In this document: positions 1-10,642 of the stretch, piece after piece
How the letters are laid out: every line of letters starts with the position of its first letter
Position numbering within the stretch: the stretch's first letter is position 1
Origin: AC-32 sp963765785
Lineage (GTDB): Bacteria; Actinomycetota; Thermoleophilia; Gaiellales; Gaiellaceae
DNA length: 64,000 nucleotides
NCBI GenBank assembly: GCA_963765785.1
Contig: CAVXXW010000020.1
Coordinates: 1 to 64,000, forward strand
Direction: 5' to 3'
The notes under the pieces: model-generated
Databases searched by the model: none
Told to the model about the DNA's origin: nothing
The model's input: the letters and a program-made list of their open reading frames with translations, nothing else
Program-made: the position numbers and the translations under genes

Positions 1-240
1 CCCAGCGGACGTGCTGGTCGACGCCGCCCTGGAACATACTAGTTCGTCGACGAGCCTGCCGACCGGGTTGTCGGCGAGGGCCGTGACGACGGCCGTCGGC
101 AATCCGAAGGCACGACGCAGGCCGCGAGCGACGTTGTCTTCACCACCACCCTCCCAGACCTGGAAGGTGCGGGCCGTATGGATGCGGCTGTCGCCCGGGT
201 CGAGGCGAAGCATCACTTCGCCCAGGGCGGCGAGGGCCCA
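1..240 (-). CDS. kdgK: 2-keto-3-deoxygluconate kinase, N-terminal part (runs off window)
   Basis: Read on the minus strand, this stretch gives the N-terminal half-domain of a PfkB-family sugar kinase: LGEVMLRLDPG, then a VWEGGGEDNVARGLRRAFGL block and TAVVTALADNPVGRLV. The GGGxxNVA block is the usual sugar-binding region of KdgK-type kinases, which phosphorylate 2-keto-3-deoxygluconate in the Entner-Doudoroff or pectin pathways. The frame breaks near position 40, where the expected MFQGGVDQHVRW continues one base out of phase. I see no convincing start codon; the homology starts near 230, so the true start is probably within 50 bases of that, perhaps behind another indel. The rest lies outside the window. 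Confidence 0.7.
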
Positions 241-440
241 GGCGGCACTGGGTCTCCGGACGGATGGACAATTGAAAGGGCATGGGATCGAGCTGACGGG
301 GATACGCGGCCGCGACCGCGGGAAAGCGGACGTCTTAGTGTCCGATCAAAGATTCGGTGACATATTCCGGCGGGGGGACATGAGCCGACCAACGATCGGC
401 TTGCCTCGCTGCTGCCCGCGCCACAGTTCACTCACGTCTC

Positions 441-585
441 TGGCCGTTGTGGGTCGCACCGCGACCCGGAACCTGTGCAATTTCAGCCTATGAACCGCGT
501 CAGGGCCGGAAGGCAGCAGCGCTAAGTAGTCACTGACATGTGCCGCAGGGCCCTCCCGGGTCGCGGTGGGAACCCACCTTCCGAA
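441..585 (+). ncRNA. ffs: Signal recognition particle RNA (4.5S/SRP RNA)
   Basis: The conserved apical domain is clear at about 491-525: CGTCAGGGCCGGAAGGCAGC, then AGCGCTAAG, the Ffh-binding GGAA-type loop and asymmetric loop of bacterial SRP RNA. The flanks pair as a long helix: about 449-469 (GTGGGT, then ACCGCGACCCGG) with about 557-577 (CCGGGTCGCGGT, then ACCCAC). The molecule would be about 130-145 nt and acts with Ffh in co-translational membrane targeting. The start of dnaX about 50 bases downstream matches the common bacterial order ffs-dnaX and supports the call. The exact ends are inferred from the pairing only. Confidence 0.85.
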
Positions 586-636
586 CCCAAAGGCCAATCG
601 GACAGTCAATCCACATTCGTCATTGCTTCCCGTACC

Positions 637-714
637 ATGTATCAGGTTCTCGCTCGCAAATGGCGTCCTCAGCGCTTCGATGATGTCGTCGGCCAGCAGG
701 CCGTGACACGTACG
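637..714 (+). pseudogene. dnaX: dnaX 5' fragment (DNA polymerase III gamma/tau), truncated
   Basis: ATG at 637 opens MYQVLARKWRPQRFDDVVGQ, the highly conserved first residues of the DnaX clamp-loader subunit, continuing to about QAVTRT. After roughly 26 codons the similarity stops dead and the DNA becomes the minus-strand coding sequence of a P-type ATPase. DnaX is normally several hundred residues and essential, so this copy cannot be functional. Either the contig is mis-joined here or a rearrangement left a stump and an intact dnaX lies elsewhere. The ffs-dnaX order upstream is normal, so the break is on the right-hand side. Confidence 0.85.
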
Positions 715-2361
715 CGCGGCGGGTCGACGATGCCGACGAGCGACAGGAGCGTCATCCCGTCGATCAGCGTGAGCAGGTCGGAGCCCGGGTCGAACGCCTC
801 AGGGTCGAAGTCCTTCCTCCCCGTCGCCAGCACGCGCAGGCCCTGCGCGGCAAGGCGCTCGTTCTCGCCGCTGTAGCGGTTGCGAAAGTCGTCGTTCAGG
901 TCGACCGGCTTCAGGTCGGCATCGAGGATGGCGGCGCTGCGGGCGAGGAGCTGGTCGGGGGCGCCTTTCACGAAAGCGCGCACCACGCCCTGCCCGGACT
1001 CGTCTGTCCATCCGGTGGAAGGTCGCCATCAGCTTGTACTCCGCGTCGAAGGGCAGCGCCGCGACGCGCGGGAACTGCTCGCGCGTCTGCAGGGCGTCGA
1101 TCCCGCCCTTCTCGGCCAGGACGACGAGCGCGCCTTCGGTCGGATCGCCCGATCATCTCGCCGTCGCGCACAACGGCGTCCGACGCGAGCACCATCGGCA
1201 TGAAGAACTGGTCGAGCGGCACCTCGGACTCTCCCGCCGAGCGCTTGATCACTCCCTCGGTCTCGTAGCCGTTGCCGGAGATCGTGTAGCGGCGACCGGC
1301 GGTCGTCATCTCTACCGCAGTCATCTGGTTCAGCGTCAGCGTTCCGGTCTTGTCCGAGTTGATCGCCGAGGTCGCGCCCAGCGTCTCCGTCGAGCGCAGC
1401 CGCTTGACGATCGCGTTTGCCTTCGCCAGCAGCGTCGTGCCCATGGACAGGATCGTCGTCACGACCGCCGGCAGCCCGGTCGGGATCGCGGCAATGGCGA
1501 AGGCGATAGCCGCCGTGAAGACGGTGTGGAAAGTCTCGCCGCGCGACAGGTTGATGACCATCGAGAGCCCGAGCGCGGCGCCCGCGATGACCACGATCTG
1601 CACCGTCAGCTTCGTCAGCTGCTTCGTGAGCGGGCTCCGGACTCGTCCTGCGCCGCCAGCATGTTCGAGATGTGCCCGACCTCGGTCGCCATGCCCGTCG
1701 ACGTGACGACGAACTGCCCCGAGCCTCGCGTGATGTTCGTGTTCATGTAGACCATGTCCGTCCGGTCGCCGAGCGGCGTGTCCTCACCCGCGACGGCCTC
1801 GACGGTCTTCCCGACCGGCAGGCTCTCGCCGGTCAGCGCCGACTCGGCCACCTCGAGCGTCGCGACCGTGATCAGCCGCCCGTCCGCGGACACGACGTCG
1901 CCGGCCTCGATCGAGACGACGTCGCCCGGCACGAGCTCCTCCGCGGGCAACTCGGCGAGCGCGCCGTCGCGCATCACCCGCGCCTTCACGATCATCATCT
2001 TCTGGAGCGCCGCGACTGCCGCCGCTGCTTTCCCCTCCTGGCGCAGGCCGAGGACGGCGTTGAACACGGTCAACAGGAGGACCACGATCCCCGTCCCCCA
2101 CTGCTGCAGCGGCCACAGGCTGCCGATGCCGACAACCAGCAGCACGATCTGCATCAGGTCCTTGTATTGGCGCAGGAACGCGTGCCAGCGCGGCTCCGGC
2201 TCGGCTTCGGCGAACTTGTTCGGCCCGTACTGCTCGCGGCGCGCCGTCGCCTCCGCCGTGGACAGACCCTTGTGGACGTCGACGCCGAGCTGCGCCGCCA
2301 CCTCGGCGGCGTCGAGGGCGTACCACGTCGCCTGCTCTCGAGCGGTTGTCGCGACAGCCAT
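712..2361 (-). pseudogene. P-type cation-transporting ATPase (P2-like), C-terminally truncated and frameshifted
   Basis: The N-terminal cation-ATPase domain (VAAQLGVDVHKGLSTAEA, YGPNKF) is followed by the actuator domain with LTGESLPV, the helix M4 motif AIPTGLPAVV, and the phosphorylation site SDKTGTLT near 1345-1370. The order fits Ca2+/cation ATPases of the P2 group. The protein breaks off in the nucleotide-binding domain at VGIVDPPR, next to the dnaX stump, so the TGD and GDGVND motifs and the last membrane helices are missing. Frameshifts lie near 1640, 1155 and 1003. The ATG at 2361 has AAGGAGA upstream; a GTG at 2367 overlaps the stop of the preceding permease gene, implying co-transcription. 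The transported ion cannot be read from what remains. Confidence 0.85.
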
Positions 2362-2363
2362 GC

Positions 2364-3692
2364 TCACGTCTCCTTCGGGGTCGGTCGTGCCTGGGGCGAG
2401 GTCCTACGAAACACGGCGTCGAGGACGATTGCAAGCAGTCCGACACCGACCATCGCGCCGAACGTCTCCGGCGCGTTCTCGATCGTGTCGGCGAGGAAGA
2501 AGCCGAGCACGACGAGAATCACCGCGATGCTGGCGAGGACGATCACCGGGTTGCTGCGCGTGTCGTGTCTCCGCCGCCAGCCGGCAGCGCCGACGAGCAC
2601 GAAGACCATCATCGAGACGGCGCTCCCCACCGACGCGATGGCGCCGAGCGTCCCGAGGTTCGCGATCACGAGGACGAGCGCCGTCGTGATCAGGAGACCG
2701 GAGTGCCGCCCGAGCCGCGATCCCGGTCCGAAGAACGCGGGGAAGAACCGCTCCTCCGCGAGCATCCCGGTGAGGTTGTCGGACGCGTACAGCGTCGCGT
2801 TCGTGCAGCCTGCCGTCGCGAGAAGAGCCGCCACCGCCATGATCGTGAACCCGGCGTCCCCGAGCGACGGCCGGGCGGCTTCGGCGATGGCGGTCTCGCC
2901 GTAGCCGATCACCTCGGTCACCGTGAGCGTCCCGAAGACACCGATCGCGATGAGCACGTAGACGAGCGCAGTGATGCCGAGCGAGAGCGCCATCGCTCGC
3001 GGGAGGTCGCGGCGGGGGTTCTCGAGGTCGCCAGCAGTGAAGGTGATCACGTTGAAGCCGAGGAAGGCGAAGAACGTGAGGGCGACGCTGGCGATGATCT
3101 TCGACGCCGAGGGGTAGGTGTCGAACGCGAGCAGGCTCGTGTCGATCTTCGGCACGGTCACGACGATGAACACGCTGAAGACGGCCAGGACGCCGGTGAC
3201 GATCGCCGCCTGGGCCGCGGCGACGACCTTCGCGCCGACCATGTTCAGCGCGCAGCATGACGACGAGCAGGGCGGAGATGAAGACGTTGTCCCACCCCGA
3301 CCAGGCGTTGTCGCCGACGAAGAGCGAGACCGCGTAGCCGCCGAACGAGACCGCGACCATCGCGGTGACGACCACGACCGCGGAGATGTAGCCGAGCCAC
3401 GAGGTGACGCCGACGAGCCTGCCCGGCCCGAAGCCCTCGACGAGGTATGTGATCAGCCCGCCCGAGCTCGGATAGCGCATGCCCAGCTTCGAGCAGACGT
3501 AGCCGAGGAGCCCGGCGACGACGCCCCCGATCAGGAACGAGATCCAGACCGCCGAGCCGGCGATCGCGCCGGCCTCTCCGAGGAGCGCGAAGATCCCGGC
3601 GCCGATCATCGAGCCGACGCCGAGCACGGTCGCGTCTCTCACGGAGAGCCGATGCGGCCGCTCCGTAGGCGCCGTCGGGACGGCGGCGTCGC

Positions 3693-3696
<4 letters not shown>
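2364..3696 (-). CDS. APC-family amino acid permease (one frameshift)
   Basis: This is a 12-helix-type amino acid/polyamine/organocation transporter. The first 150 residues include LSVRDATVLGVGSMIGAGIF, the conserved G-rich helix 1 that binds the amino acid backbone, and YPSSGGLITYL; later come the hydrophobic helices around FFAFLGFNVITFTAGDLENP. One extra base near 3250, in a CTGCGCGCTGAAC context, breaks the frame; removing it joins both halves into a protein of about 440 residues. The TTG start at 3696 overlaps the stop of the upstream ABC gene (TTGA), and its own stop overlaps the ATPase start. In this operon it could move arginine, ornithine or another amino acid; the substrate is not shown by the sequence. 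Confidence 0.85.
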
Positions 3697-5478
<1,782 letters not shown>

Positions 5479-5486
<8 letters not shown>

Positions 5487-7263
5487 TCGGCACCGGCCCC
5501 AGCTGGGACTCGTAGATGGATCGGTACTCGGCGCTCGTCGCGAGGAGATCCCTGTGGGCGCCCTTGGCGACGATCTTGCCCTCCTCGAGCACGATGATCT
5601 GGTCGGCGGTGAGCACGGCGCTGATCCGCTGGGCGACGAGGAACACGGTGCTGTCGCCCATCAGCTCGTGGATCGCGTCCTGGACGCGCGCCTCGGTCGC
5701 GACGTCGAGCGCGCTCGTCGTGTCGTCGAGGATCAGGATCTTCGGCCGCCGGACGAGCGCCCGCGCGATCGAGAGGCGCTGGCGCTGGCCGCCGGAGAAG
5801 TTCGCGCCGCGCCGCTTGACCTCGCCGCTGTAGCCGTCGGGGCGGTCCTCGACGAACGAGGCTGCCTCGGCGGCGCGGGCGGCGGTGGGCACGTCGAGGC
5901 CGTCGCCGTTCCCGGCCGCGCCGAAGCGGAGGTTCTCCTCGATCGTCCCGCTGAAGAGGCTCGGCTGCTGGAGCGCCGGAGTCACGGTCTCGACCAGCGA
6001 GGCCCGGGTGACGTCCCGGACGTCGACGCCGTCGATGGTCACCCGCCCGGCCGTGACGTCGTAGGAGCGCGCGAGCAGGTTGACGAGCGTCGACTTGCCG
6101 GAGCCGGTCGCGCCGAGGAACGCGACCACCTGGCCGGGCTCGGCGACGAAGTCGACGTTGCTGAGCACCGGCCTCGGGTTCGGCTTCCCGTCCTCGCCGA
6201 TGTAGGAGAAGGTGACGCCCTCGAAGGCGACGCGGCCCTTCACCGCACCGCCGGCCGCCTCCTCGAGCGTCGGCGCATCCGGCTTGTCCTGGACGTCCGG
6301 CACCTCCTCGAGCACGTCGAGCACACGGCGCACCGACGAGTCCGCGGAGGCCATCTGCGGCAGCAGCACGGCCAGGAGGATGAGCGGGATCATCACCGCG
6401 ACCAGGTAGTTCAGGAGCACGAAGACGGAGCCCAGCTCGATCGTCCCATCGATGACGAGGACGCCGCCCACCCAGAGCGCGCCCGCGAGGCCGAGGTTGA
6501 TCACGAACAGGAGCGCCGGGTTCAGGAATGCCGCCGCGCGCTGCGCCGCCGTCGCGGCGTCCTGCAGCCCCTTGTTCTCCTTCTCGAACCTCTCGTTCTC
6601 GTAGTCGGCGCGGACGAAGGCCTGGACGACCCTGACCCCGGCCATGTTCTCCTGGAGCACCTGGTTGAGCCCGTCGAAACGGGAGAGGACGGCCCGGTAG
6701 AGCGGCGCGCCGGACCGTTGGTAGAACGCGAGCACCGCGATACAGATGGGCAGGAACACGAGCATGACGAGGGCGAGCCTGGCCTCGATCCAGAGCAGGA
6801 TCAGGATCGCGCCGATGATCATCAGCGGCGCCCGGAGGAGCGTGGTCACGCTGCTCGTGGTCACGACGCGGATCTGGTTGATGTCGGTCGTGAGCCGGAC
6901 GAGCAGATCGCTCGTCTCGAGACGGTCCACGTTGCCCCAGGAGAGCTGGGTGATCTTCCGGTACAGGCGCACACGCGACCGGTGCCCGACCTCCTCGCCC
7001 AGCTTGGCGGCGTACCACGCGTTCCCGGTCGCGAAGAGCATGCTGGCGACGGCGAAGACGGCCATCCAGAACGAGCCTCGGATGATGTTGTCGATGTCGT
7101 TCTGGAGGATGCCCTTGTTGACGATCGACTGGATCGCCTGCGGGATCAGGAGGTCGAACACGACCTGGCCCAGCAGAGCCACCTGCGAGAGCAGCAGCCA
7201 GCGGCGGGCGCTCGGGTCCGACCAGATCGCGCGCAGGAGTCCTTGCAGGTTTCCGGTGCGCAA
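5479..7263 (-). CDS. ABC exporter half-transporter (TMD-NBD), intact
   Basis: A complete 594-residue partner of the neighbouring exporter gene. Six membrane helices span about residues 20-320, with the conserved LVRLTTDINQIR region. The ATPase domain follows: Walker A GATGSGKST (about residue 385), signature FSGGQRQRLSIARAL, Walker B ILILDDTTSALD and VAQRIS at the switch position. Here the Walker B glutamate is replaced by Asp (DDTTS) and the switch His by Gln, both marks of the degenerate site in heterodimeric exporters; the partner keeps Glu and His. That asymmetry is visible directly and supports a heterodimer with one active site. The start lies 28 bases after arcC, so it is probably read from the arginine deiminase operon. 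Confidence 0.93.
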
Positions 7264-7291
7264 CGCTCGCTATGCCTTCGCGTCCGTCATC

Positions 7292-8225
7292 TCAATTCAC
7301 TTTCGCTTCCGCGAGCGCAACCGTCGTTCCGGCCTCCCCGGCGAGCAGTGCCTGCGTGTCCGTGATCGAGCCGATCACGGCGCGGCCCCCGGTCTGCTCG
7401 ACGAACGTACACGCCGCCTTCACCTTCGGGCCCATCGAGCCCTCGGCGAACTCGCTCGTCCGCAGCTCCGCGGGCGTGACCCGCCGGATCGGCTCCTGCT
7501 CGGGCGTCCCCCAGCCCGTGTAGACCGCGTCCACGTCGGTGACGATCGCGAGGACGTCGGCCTCGAGGTCGGCGGCGAGCAGCGCGCTGGCCAGGTCCTT
7601 GTCGATGACCGCCTCGATCCCCACGAGGCGCCGCCCGGCGGGCCCCGCTTCGTCGGTGTACATGACCGGGATCCCGCCGCCGCCCGCGCAGATGACGACG
7701 CAGCCGTGCTCGAGCAGCCACCGGACCGGCCCGAGCCCGAAGATCCGCTTCGGCTGCGGCGAGGGGACGACGCGGCGCATGCTGTCGCCGTCCGGCTTGA
7801 ACGTCCAGCCCTTCTCCTCCGCGAGCGCGTCGGCCTCCGGCCGTAGACGGGGCCGATGGGCTTGGTCGGGTTCTGGAACGCCGGGTCGGCGGGGTCGACC
7901 TCGATCTGCGTCAGCAGCGTGGCGAGCGGCTGTCGAAGGGCAGCTCGTTACCGAGCTCCTGCTCGATCAGGTAGCCGATCATCCCCTCGGTCTGCGCGCC
8001 GAGCAGGTCGAGCGGGTACGGCTCGACCGTGGGTGTACGCGGCGCCCTGCAACGCGAGCAGGCCGACCTGCGGGCCGTTGCCGTGCGAGATCACGAGCTC
8101 GTGCTCGAGCGCCAGGGGCCGAGCGCCTTGCAGGCCGTCTGCGCGTTGGCGCGCTGGTTCTCGGCGGTGATCGGCTCGCCTCGCCGCAGCAGTGCGTTTC
8201 CCCCGAGCGCGACGACGACTCGCAT
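7292..8225 (-). CDS. arcC: Carbamate kinase (several frameshifts)
   Basis: Carbamate kinase makes ATP from carbamoyl phosphate in the last step of the arginine deiminase pathway. The start is clear: MRVVVALGGNALLRRGEP with the GGNAL phosphate-binding loop, then ELVISHGNGPQVGLLAL. The C-terminal half is intact from about 7780: CVVICAGGGGIPV, IDKDLASALLAADLEADVLAIVTDVDAVY and GSMGPKVKAA, all family hallmarks. Between them at least three indels (near 8030, 7935 and 7845) break the frame; after correction the length is about 310 residues, normal for the family. The ATG lies 3 bases after the arcB stop. The breaks look like sequence errors because all conserved blocks survive in order. Confidence 0.9.
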
Positions 8226-8228
8226 GTG

Positions 8229-9239
8229 TCAGCTCCCGAGGGTCGCGACCATCACGGCCTTGATCGTGTGCATCCGGTTCTCGGCCTCGTCGAAGACGAG
8301 CGACGCCTCCGACTCGAAGACCTCCTCGGTGACCTCGAGCGCCTCGAGCCCGAACTTGTCGAAGATCTCCTTGCCGACCTGGGTATCCGTGTTGTGGAAG
8401 GCCGGCAGGCAGTGCATGAACTTCACGTTCGGGTTGCCCGTCATCGCCATCGTCTCGGAGTTGACCTGGTACGGCAGCAGGAGGTCGATTCGCTCCTTCC
8501 AGACGTCGTCCGGCTCGCCCATCGACACCCAGACGTCGGTGAGGAGGAAGTCGACGTCCTTGACGGCCTCGGCCACGTCCTCCGTGATGGTGACCTTCGC
8601 GCCCGTCTCGGCCGCGACGGCTCGGGCCTGCGAGGACACCTCGTCGCGCGGCCAGAGCGACTTCGGGCTCGCGATGCGGACGTCCATGCCCAGCTTGGCC
8701 CCGGCGACGAGGTAGCTGTCGGCCATGTTGAAGCGCGCGTCGCCGAGGTAGCAGAAGGCGATCTCCTCGAAGGGCTTGTCCGAGTGCTCGCGGAAGGTCA
8801 GGAAGTCCGCGAGCATCTGCGTCGGGTGCCACTCGTCGGTCAGGCCGTTGTAGACCGGCACGCCGGAGTTCGCGGCCAGCTCCTCGGCGACCTCCTGGGC
8901 GAAGCCGCGGAACTCGATCGCGTCGTACATCCGGCCTAGCACGCGCGCCGTGTCCTTGGCGGTCTCCTTGTGGCCCATGTGCGAGCCGCTCGGGCCCATG
9001 AAGGTGACGTGCGCGCCCTGATCGTGCGCCGCGACCTCGAAGGCGCAGCGGGTGCGCGTCGAATCCTTCTCGAAGATCAGCGCGATGTTCCTGTCGACGA
9101 GCTTCTTCTCCTCTCGACCCTCCTTCTTGGCGGCCTTGAGCTCGGCGGACAGGTCGAGAAGGTAGCGGATCTCGTCCGGTGTGAAGTCGGCCAGCTTGAG
9201 GAAGCTGCGGCCGTGCAGATCGGTGACGGTGCTGCTCAT
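8229..9239 (-). CDS. arcB: Ornithine carbamoyltransferase, catabolic
   Basis: An intact 336-residue enzyme that splits citrulline with phosphate to ornithine and carbamoyl phosphate in the arginine deiminase pathway. The carbamoyl-phosphate site EKDSTRTRCAFE is at about residues 54-65 (STRTR), GPSGSHMGHKE follows, LADFLTFREH is in the middle, and the ornithine-binding HCLPAFHN is near residue 275. GPSGSHMGHKETAKD is typical of the ArcB branch rather than biosynthetic ArgF, and the operon with arcA and arcC supports the catabolic role. The start is 12 bases after the arcA stop. Nothing in the catalytic motifs is missing. Confidence 0.95.
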   Translation of the reverse strand: MSSTVTDLHGRSFLKLADFTPDEIRYLLDLSAELKAAKKEGREEKKLVDRNIALIFEKDSTRTRCAFEVAAHDQGAHVTFMGPSGSHMGHKETAKDTARVLGRMYDAIEFRGFAQEVAEELAANSGVPVYNGLTDEWHPTQMLADFLTFREHSDKPFEEIAFCYLGDARFNMADSYLVAGAKLGMDVRIASPKSLWPRDEVSSQARAVAAETGAKVTITEDVAEAVKDVDFLLTDVWVSMGEPDDVWKERIDLLLPYQVNSETMAMTGNPNVKFMHCLPAFHNTDTQVGKEIFDKFGLEALEVTEEVFESEASLVFDEAENRMHTIKAVMVATLGS

Positions 9240-9251
9240 TCTGGGCTCCTT

Positions 9252-10484
9252 TCAGGCGTCCCGGATCACCGGGCAGGTCATGCAGTGGCCGCCGCCGCGG
9301 CCGCGGCCGAGCTCGGAACCGGAGATCGGACGGACCTCGACGCCCGCCTTCTCCAGCTTCCGGATCGTGGCCTCGTTGCGCTCGTAGCCGACGACGACGC
9401 CGGGGCTCAGCGCGACGACATTGTTTCCATCGTCCCACTGCTCGCGCTCGGCCTCGAACTCGTCGCCGCCCGTGCTGACGACCCGCCAGCGCTCGATGCC
9501 GAGCTCGTGCTTGACGACGTCGAGGAACGAGTCCTTCGAGACCTCGGCCTTGACGCCGCCGTCGCCGTCGGGCGTGAACATGATCGGGAGGATCTGCTCG
9601 ACGACGGGCTCGTAGATCGTGACCACGTCGCGGTCGCAGAACGTGAAGACCGTGTCGAGGTGCATGGCGGCGCGCTCGCGCGGCATCTGGGCGCCCACCA
9701 CGAGCCTTGCCGCGTCCTTGGCGAACATGTTCTTCGCGAGGATGCTCACGGCCTTGGCGGTGCTGCGCTCGCCCATGCCGACGAGGACGACGCCGTTGCC
9801 GGCGGGCATCTGGTCGCCGCCCTCGATCGACGCCGTGCCCCAGTTGTGGTCGAAGCCGCCGTACCAGGTCTCGAAGCCCGTGTCGGCGAAGCGCGGGTGG
9901 AAGCGGTAGACCGTCTCGAGGTTGAGCGTCTCGTGCTGTCGCGCGGGCCAGTACATCGGGTTGATGGACACGCCGCCGTAGAGCCAGGCGCTCGTGTCGC
10001 GCATGAACAGCTGGTTGGGAAGCGGCGGGAGCACGAAGTCGGTCGGCTTCATCGCCCGGCCGATCGCCTTGCGGACGTCGTCGGGGAGCTCCTGCTCCAT
10101 CAGGCCGCCGGTGAGCATGGTGGCCAGTTCCGCGGCGGGGAGGCCCTGCGCCCATTCGGTGAGCGGCTCCGAGAAGACCGCCGTCACCTCCTCGGGGCGG
10201 AACCTCCGCTCGAGGAGCCATTTCCGCGCCTTCTTGCTCTCCAGCGTCTCCGCGAGCAGGTCGTGGAAGAGGAGCACCTCGACGTCCGCCTCGCGCATCA
10301 GGTCGACGAAGGCGTCATGCTCCTGCCGGGCTCGGCGCACCCAGATGACGTCGTCGAACAGGAGCTCGTGGCAGTTGGTCGGCGACAACCGCTCGTGGGC
10401 GAGGTCCGGCCTGTGGACGATGACCGTCTGCAGCTTCCCCACCTCCGAGTGGACGCCGAGCGCAGTCTCGGTGGCAGTGCTCAT
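9252..10484 (-). CDS. arcA: Arginine deiminase
   Basis: A 410-residue arginine deiminase, which hydrolyses arginine to citrulline and ammonia, the first step of fermentative arginine breakdown. Visible hallmarks: FMRDTSAWLYGGV with the substrate-binding Asp, HLDTVFTFCDRD with the catalytic His, and the C-terminal GRGGGHCMTCP carrying the nucleophilic Cys about nine residues from the end. The ATG at 10484 follows an AAAGGAGC ribosome site; an in-frame extension upstream to 10598 is unlikely because it would overlap the operator copies. First gene of a minus-strand run arcA-arcB-arcC-ABC-ABC-permease-ATPase with gaps of 28 bases or less. A palindrome copy lies 66 bp upstream. Confidence 0.96.
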   Translation of the reverse strand: MSTATETALGVHSEVGKLQTVIVHRPDLAHERLSPTNCHELLFDDVIWVRRARQEHDAFVDLMREADVEVLLFHDLLAETLESKKARKWLLERRFRPEEVTAVFSEPLTEWAQGLPAAELATMLTGGLMEQELPDDVRKAIGRAMKPTDFVLPPLPNQLFMRDTSAWLYGGVSINPMYWPARQHETLNLETVYRFHPRFADTGFETWYGGFDHNWGTASIEGGDQMPAGNGVVLVGMGERSTAKAVSILAKNMFAKDAARLVVGAQMPRERAAMHLDTVFTFCDRDVVTIYEPVVEQILPIMFTPDGDGGVKAEVSKDSFLDVVKHELGIERWRVVSTGGDEFEAEREQWDDGNNVVALSPGVVVGYERNEATIRKLEKAGVEVRPISGSELGRGRGGGHCMTCPVIRDA

Positions 10485-10549
10485 CGATGGGCTCCTTTCG
10501 GACGGCGCACGAGTCTCACCGGGATGGTTCTCACGGCAGGCTGGCGGGG

Positions 10550-10568
10550 CATCACCCGAAACGGGCGA
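10550..10568. promoter_or_regulatory. Recurrent palindrome, copy 1 (arcA side)
   Basis: CATCACCCGAAACGGGCGA, an imperfect inverted repeat (CATCACCC / GGGCGA) 66 bp upstream of the arcA start. It matches the window-wide consensus CATCRYCC-N-GGRYGA. Read as an operator or promoter element; the regulator is unknown. Confidence 0.6.
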
Positions 10569-10576
10569 AGACGGTT

Positions 10577-10593
10577 CATCCCGACAGGGTGAC
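10577..10593. promoter_or_regulatory. Recurrent palindrome, copy 2 (arcD side)
   Basis: CATCCCGACAGGGTGAC, 27 bp from copy 1 and 50 bp upstream of the arcD start. Having two copies in a divergent intergenic region suggests one per promoter. The preceding GACGGTTCATCCCG also recurs at 20993, in front of a LuxR-type gene. Confidence 0.55.
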
Positions 10594-10642
10594 CTCACGG
10601 CGCAGCGCTCTCTTGTTAGATGCGCGCCGAGGAGCCGGGGGA

